Below are positions 61,102 to 64,000 of a stretch of 64,000 nucleotides of DNA, piece after piece (within the stretch, counting starts at the first letter, position 1; every line of letters begins with the position of its first letter). The notes beneath the pieces are model-generated. The model ran no database searches, had not been told where the DNA came from, and saw only the letters and a list, made by a program, of their open reading frames with translations. Location: positions 191,869 to 255,868 of the forward strand of contig JADJMW010000011.1 of the NCBI GenBank assembly GCA_016709385.1, read 5' to 3'. The DNA is from Candidatus Rubrivivax defluviihabitans (GTDB lineage: Bacteria > Pseudomonadota > Gammaproteobacteria > Burkholderiales > Burkholderiaceae_C). A program made the position numbers and the translations under genes.

Positions 61102-61963
61102 CTATTTCTCGGTGTCGACCAGGCCCTTGACGAACCACTTCTGCATCAGGATCACCACCACCGCCGGCGGCAGCATGGCCAGGATGGCGGTGGCCATCAC
61201 GAGATTCCACTCGGTCAGTGCGTCGCCGCCGACGATCATGCGCTTGATGCCCATCACGGTGGTGTACATCGACTCGTCGGTGGTGACGAGCAAGGGCCAG
61301 AGGTACTGGTTCCAGCCGTAGATGAACTGAATGACGAACAGCGCCGCGATGCTGGTCTTGGACAGCGGCAGCAGCACGTCCCAGAAGAAGCGCATCGGCC
61401 CGGCGCCGTCGATGCGTGCGGCCTCCACCAGTTCACCGGGCACGGTCAGGAAGAACTGCCGGAACAGGAAGGTGGCGGTGGCACTGGCGATCAGCGGCAC
61501 CGTCAGCCCGGCGTAGGTATTGAGCATGCCGAGGTCGGCCACCACCTGGAAGGTCGGGATGATGCGCACCTCCACCGGCAGCATCAGCGTGACGAAGATC
61601 ATCCAGAAGAAGAACATGCGCAGCGGAAAGCGGAAATAGACGATCGCGAACGACGAAAGGATCGAGATCGAGATCTTGCCCACCGGGATGACCAGCGCCA
61701 TGATCATGCTGTTGATCAGCATCTGCGACACCGCGGCCTGCGCGCCCGTCTGGCTGCCGGCCCGAGCACCTGCGGGTAGTTCTCCAAGAACTGATCGCCC
61801 GGCAGCAGCGGCATCGGCACCCTGCATGATCTGCGCGCGTCAGCGTCGAGGCGACGAAGGTCACGTACAGCGGGAAGGCCACCGCGATGACGCCCAGAAC
61901 CAGCACGCCAGCGCACGCGGTCAGCCAGGGGCGGTTCCGACCAGCGGGGCGGCGTTCCAGCAC
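61102..61963 (-). CDS. ugpE: Glycerol-3-phosphate ABC transporter permease UgpE (frameshifted as read)
   Basis: Inner-membrane permease, about 286 residues if corrected (E. coli 281). The likely start is GTG 61963 (LERRPAGRNRPWLTACAGVL). The first helix and YVTFVASTLTRA are in one frame, VPMPLLPGDQFLENYPQVLG in a second, and everything from AGSQTGAQAAVSQMLINSMI to GLVDTEK in a third. At least two net one-base losses are therefore present, around 61817-61840 and 61758-61766; the first may itself combine several indels. The EAA loop (EAARIDGAGPMRFFWDVLLP) is intact. Together with UgpA it forms the channel. Confidence 0.88.
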
Positions 61964-61992
61964 TGAGCCCGGGGGGCACCGGTGGGCTCATT

Positions 61993-62889
61993 TCAGTAGT
62001 TGACCTTGCGCTCGACGTAGCGGAACTGCACCACCGTCAGCGCGATGACGATGATCATCAGGATCACCGACTGCGCCGACGAGCCGCCCAGGTCGGAGGC
62101 TTTAACGCCATCGTGGTAGACCTTGTAGACGAGGATCTGCGTCGCCTGTGCGGGCCCGCCCTGCGTGGCCGCGTCGATGATGCCGAATGTGTCGAAGAAG
62201 GCGTAGACGATGTTGATCACCAGCAGGAAGAAGGTGGTCGGCGACAGCAGCGGGAAGACGATGGTCCAGAAGCGCCGCCAGGGGCCGGCGCCGTCGATGG
62301 CCGCCGCCTCGATCAGCGAGCGCGGGATCGACTGCAGGCCGGCCAGGAAGAACAGGAAGTTGTACGAGATCTGCTTCCACACAGCGGCCATCACCACCAG
62401 CAGCATCGCCTGGTCACCCCTGAGGATCCAGTTCCAGTCGACGCCGAAGCCCTTGAGCACGTAGGTGACGATGCCGATGGAAGGCGCGAACAGGAAGGCC
62501 CACAGCACGCCGGCGACCGCGGGCGCCACCGCATACGGCCAGATCAGCAGCGTCTTGTAGGCCATGGCGCCGCGCAGCACGCGGTCGGCCATCACCGCCA
62601 GCAGCAGCGAGATCGACAGGCCGAAAAAGGCCACCAGGGCGCTGAACACCGCGGTGACCTTGAACGACTCCAGGTAGTTGGGGTCGTTGAACAGCGTCTC
62701 GAAGTTCTGCAGACCGACGAACTGCGTCTTCAGCCCGAACGCATCCTGCAGCTGGAACGAATACCAGACCGCCTGCGCTGCCGGCCAGAAGAAGAAGACG
62801 AGCGTGATCGCGACCTGCGGGGCCACCAGGGCATACGGCAGCCACGCAGATCGGAAGACGACCCGCCGGTCCTCGGCGTTGTGCGCCAA
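61993..62889 (-). CDS. ugpA: Glycerol-3-phosphate ABC transporter permease UgpA
   Basis: 298 residues with six helices. The first segment contains YALVAPQVAITLVFFFWPAA, the EAA loop is EAAAIDGAGPWRRFWTIVFP, and FFDTFGIIDAATQGGPAQAT is characteristic of UgpA. The TTG at 62889 (AHNAEDRRVVF) is the likely start; it stands 4 bases after the ugpB stop, so the genes are coupled. ugpE follows after 29 bases. Confidence 0.93.
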   Translation of the reverse strand: MAHNAEDRRVVFRSAWLPYALVAPQVAITLVFFFWPAAQAVWYSFQLQDAFGLKTQFVGLQNFETLFNDPNYLESFKVTAVFSALVAFFGLSISLLLAVMADRVLRGAMAYKTLLIWPYAVAPAVAGVLWAFLFAPSIGIVTYVLKGFGVDWNWILRGDQAMLLVVMAAVWKQISYNFLFFLAGLQSIPRSLIEAAAIDGAGPWRRFWTIVFPLLSPTTFFLLVINIVYAFFDTFGIIDAATQGGPAQATQILVYKVYHDGVKASDLGGSSAQSVILMIIVIALTVVQFRYVERKVNY

Positions 62890-62893
62890 GGTC

Positions 62894-64000
62894 TTACTTG
62901 TTGGCGGCTTCGAACTGGCGCAGGATCTCGTTGCCGCGCCGCACCGCGTCGTCCAACGCCGTCTTGGCGTCCTTCTTGCCCGCGAACACCGATTCGAGCT
63001 CTTCCTCGATCACCGTGCGCCCCTGCACGAAGTTTCCGAAGCGCAGCCCCTTGGAGTTGGCCGTCGGCGGCTTGTTGGTCAGCTGCTTGGTCGGCAGGTC
63101 GGCGCCCGGGTTCTTCTCGTAGAAGCCCGAGGTGCGGGTCACGTCGTATGCCGCCTGCGTGATCGGCACGTAGCCGGTGGACGTGTGCCACTGCATCTGG
63201 ATCGCCGGCTTGGACAGGAAGGACATGAACTTGGCCACGCCCTTGTACTCGTCCGGCTTCTTGCCACCCATGACCCAGACCGAGGCGCCGCCGATGATCG
63301 AGTTCTGCGGTGCACCGGTGACGTCGTCGTGGTATGGAATGAAGCCCATCTGCCATTCGAACTTGGCCGCCTTCTTGATGCCCGCCTGCGCGCCGGCGCT
63401 GCCGCTGAACATGGCGCACTCGCCGCTGGAGAACCGGGCGTCACCTTGATTGGTGCGGCCGGCATAGGTGAACAGCCCCTTCTTGGACATGTCGCCCAGC
63501 ATCGCGATGTGGCGCACGTGCAGCGGCGAGTTGATGGTGAACACCGTATCCAGGCCGCCCATGCCGTTCTGCTTGGTGCCGATGGGCACGTTGTGCCAGG
63601 CGCTGAAGTTCTCGATGTGCATCCACGAAGGCCAGCTCGTCGTGTACACGCACTGCTGTCCGGCGGCCTTGAGCTTCTCAGCCGCGGCCATGACCTCCTT
63701 CCAGGTCTTGGGGGGCACCGGCGCCAGGCCGGCCTTCTTGAACGCGTCCTTGTTGATGTAGAACATCACCGTGGAGCTGTTGAAGGGGAAGGACAGCATG
63801 TTGCCCTTCAGGTCGGTGTAGTAGCCGGTGACCGTGGGCAGGTAGGCCTTGGGGTCGAAGGGTTCGTTGGCCTGGGCCATCACCGTGGCCACCGGCACGA
63901 TGGCACCCTTGGCCGCCATCATGGTGGCCGTGCCCACTTCGAACACCTGCAGCAGGTGCGGCGCGCTGCCGGCGCGGAAGGCGGCGATCGCGGCCGTCAT
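62894..64000 (-). CDS. ugpB: Glycerol-3-phosphate-binding protein UgpB (5' end outside the window)
   Basis: 368 residues are visible; the family is about 430-440, so the signal peptide and first strands lie beyond the window end. Landmarks are LPTVTGYYTDLKGNMLSFPF, NSSTVMFYINKDAFKKAG, WHNVPIGTKQNGMGG, GGASVWVMGGKKPDEYKGVA and NPGADLPTKQLTNKPPTANS. Periplasmic, binds sn-glycerol-3-phosphate and glycerophosphodiesters. First known gene of ugpBAECQ. The open frame continues to the edge. Confidence 0.93.
   Translation of the reverse strand: MTAAIAAFRAGSAPHLLQVFEVGTATMMAAKGAIVPVATVMAQANEPFDPKAYLPTVTGYYTDLKGNMLSFPFNSSTVMFYINKDAFKKAGLAPVPPKTWKEVMAAAEKLKAAGQQCVYTTSWPSWMHIENFSAWHNVPIGTKQNGMGGLDTVFTINSPLHVRHIAMLGDMSKKGLFTYAGRTNQGDARFSSGECAMFSGSAGAQAGIKKAAKFEWQMGFIPYHDDVTGAPQNSIIGGASVWVMGGKKPDEYKGVAKFMSFLSKPAIQMQWHTSTGYVPITQAAYDVTRTSGFYEKNPGADLPTKQLTNKPPTANSKGLRFGNFVQGRTVIEEELESVFAGKKDAKTALDDAVRRGNEILRQFEAANK

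Overview
The window is high-GC chromosomal DNA from a betaproteobacterium, most likely Burkholderiales (Comamonadaceae/Sphaerotilaceae-like). Three things point there: the sequence of the division and cell-wall (dcw) cluster, the neighbours around secA and sspAB, and a PEP-CTERM protein beside a DUF1631 protein. It is mostly dense housekeeping sequence. Many genes overlap start-to-stop (ATGA or GTGA), so they are probably translated in coupled operons. No insertion sequence, phage, CRISPR array or integration site was seen.

Layout. 1-4340: the 3' part of a very large receptor that fuses an NCS1-type permease to a cysteine-rich segment, a histidine kinase and a receiver, followed by an overlapping LuxR-type response regulator. 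4352-5440: a Sel1-repeat lytic transglycosylase on the minus strand. 5584-11092: the urea ABC transporter urtABCDE, with a perfect palindrome in its promoter region. 11148-11475: the RNase P RNA. 11482-17730: assorted metabolism, including an intradiol dioxygenase-like protein, a Bcr/CflA exporter, an alpha carbonic anhydrase, a zinc alcohol dehydrogenase, two small proteins and a saccharopine-dehydrogenase-like oxidoreductase. 17866-35155: the dcw cluster mraZ-rsmH-ftsL-ftsI-murE-murF-mraY-murD-ftsW-murG-murC-ddl-ftsQ-ftsA-ftsZ, with a clear promoter and MraZ operator in front. 35378-37757: a secreted repeat protein, a DsbA-like lipoprotein, lpxC and a small membrane protein. 37801-37890: a 5' remnant of a glutathione-dependent formaldehyde dehydrogenase gene. 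37891-43781: a DegS-like protease, Nif3-like protein, pdxA, a DUF1631 protein and mscL. 43963-48222: the cytochrome bc1 operon petABC, sspA-sspB and tRNA-Thr(TGT). 48238-51547: a DciA-like gene divergent from secA. 51610-56122: a secreted Cys-rich protein, a large secreted subtilase and a PEP-CTERM protein. 56371-59216: argJ, an MFS exporter and a small coiled-coil protein. 59274-64000: the glycerol-3-phosphate uptake operon ugpB-A-E-C-Q on the minus strand, with ugpB cut by the window end.

How the parts work together. The transporter-kinase plus response regulator looks like a solute-sensing two-component system that could control the urt operon; this is inferred from proximity. The dcw genes run the whole cytoplasmic and lipid-linked route to peptidoglycan precursors and the core divisome, with lpxC following as the first committed step of lipid A synthesis. 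The ugp genes import and hydrolyse glycerophosphodiesters.

Sequence quality. At least eight single-base indels break otherwise normal essential genes: murD, murG, ftsA (two that compensate), the nif3/pdxA junction, pdxA, and ugpE (two or more). Several lie at homopolymers. They are much more likely to be read or assembly errors than biology, and they create one false gene fusion (Nif3-PdxA).

Most interesting signals: (1) the permease/Cys-rich/kinase fusion and its palindrome-bearing neighbour operon; (2) a patch of about 220 bases inside rsmH with codon use unlike anything around it, suggesting an embedded nucleotide-level function or recombination; (3) a 10-bp-phased MraZ operator that overlaps the -10 element and runs into the start region; (4) the truncated formaldehyde dehydrogenase remnant marking a rearrangement junction.
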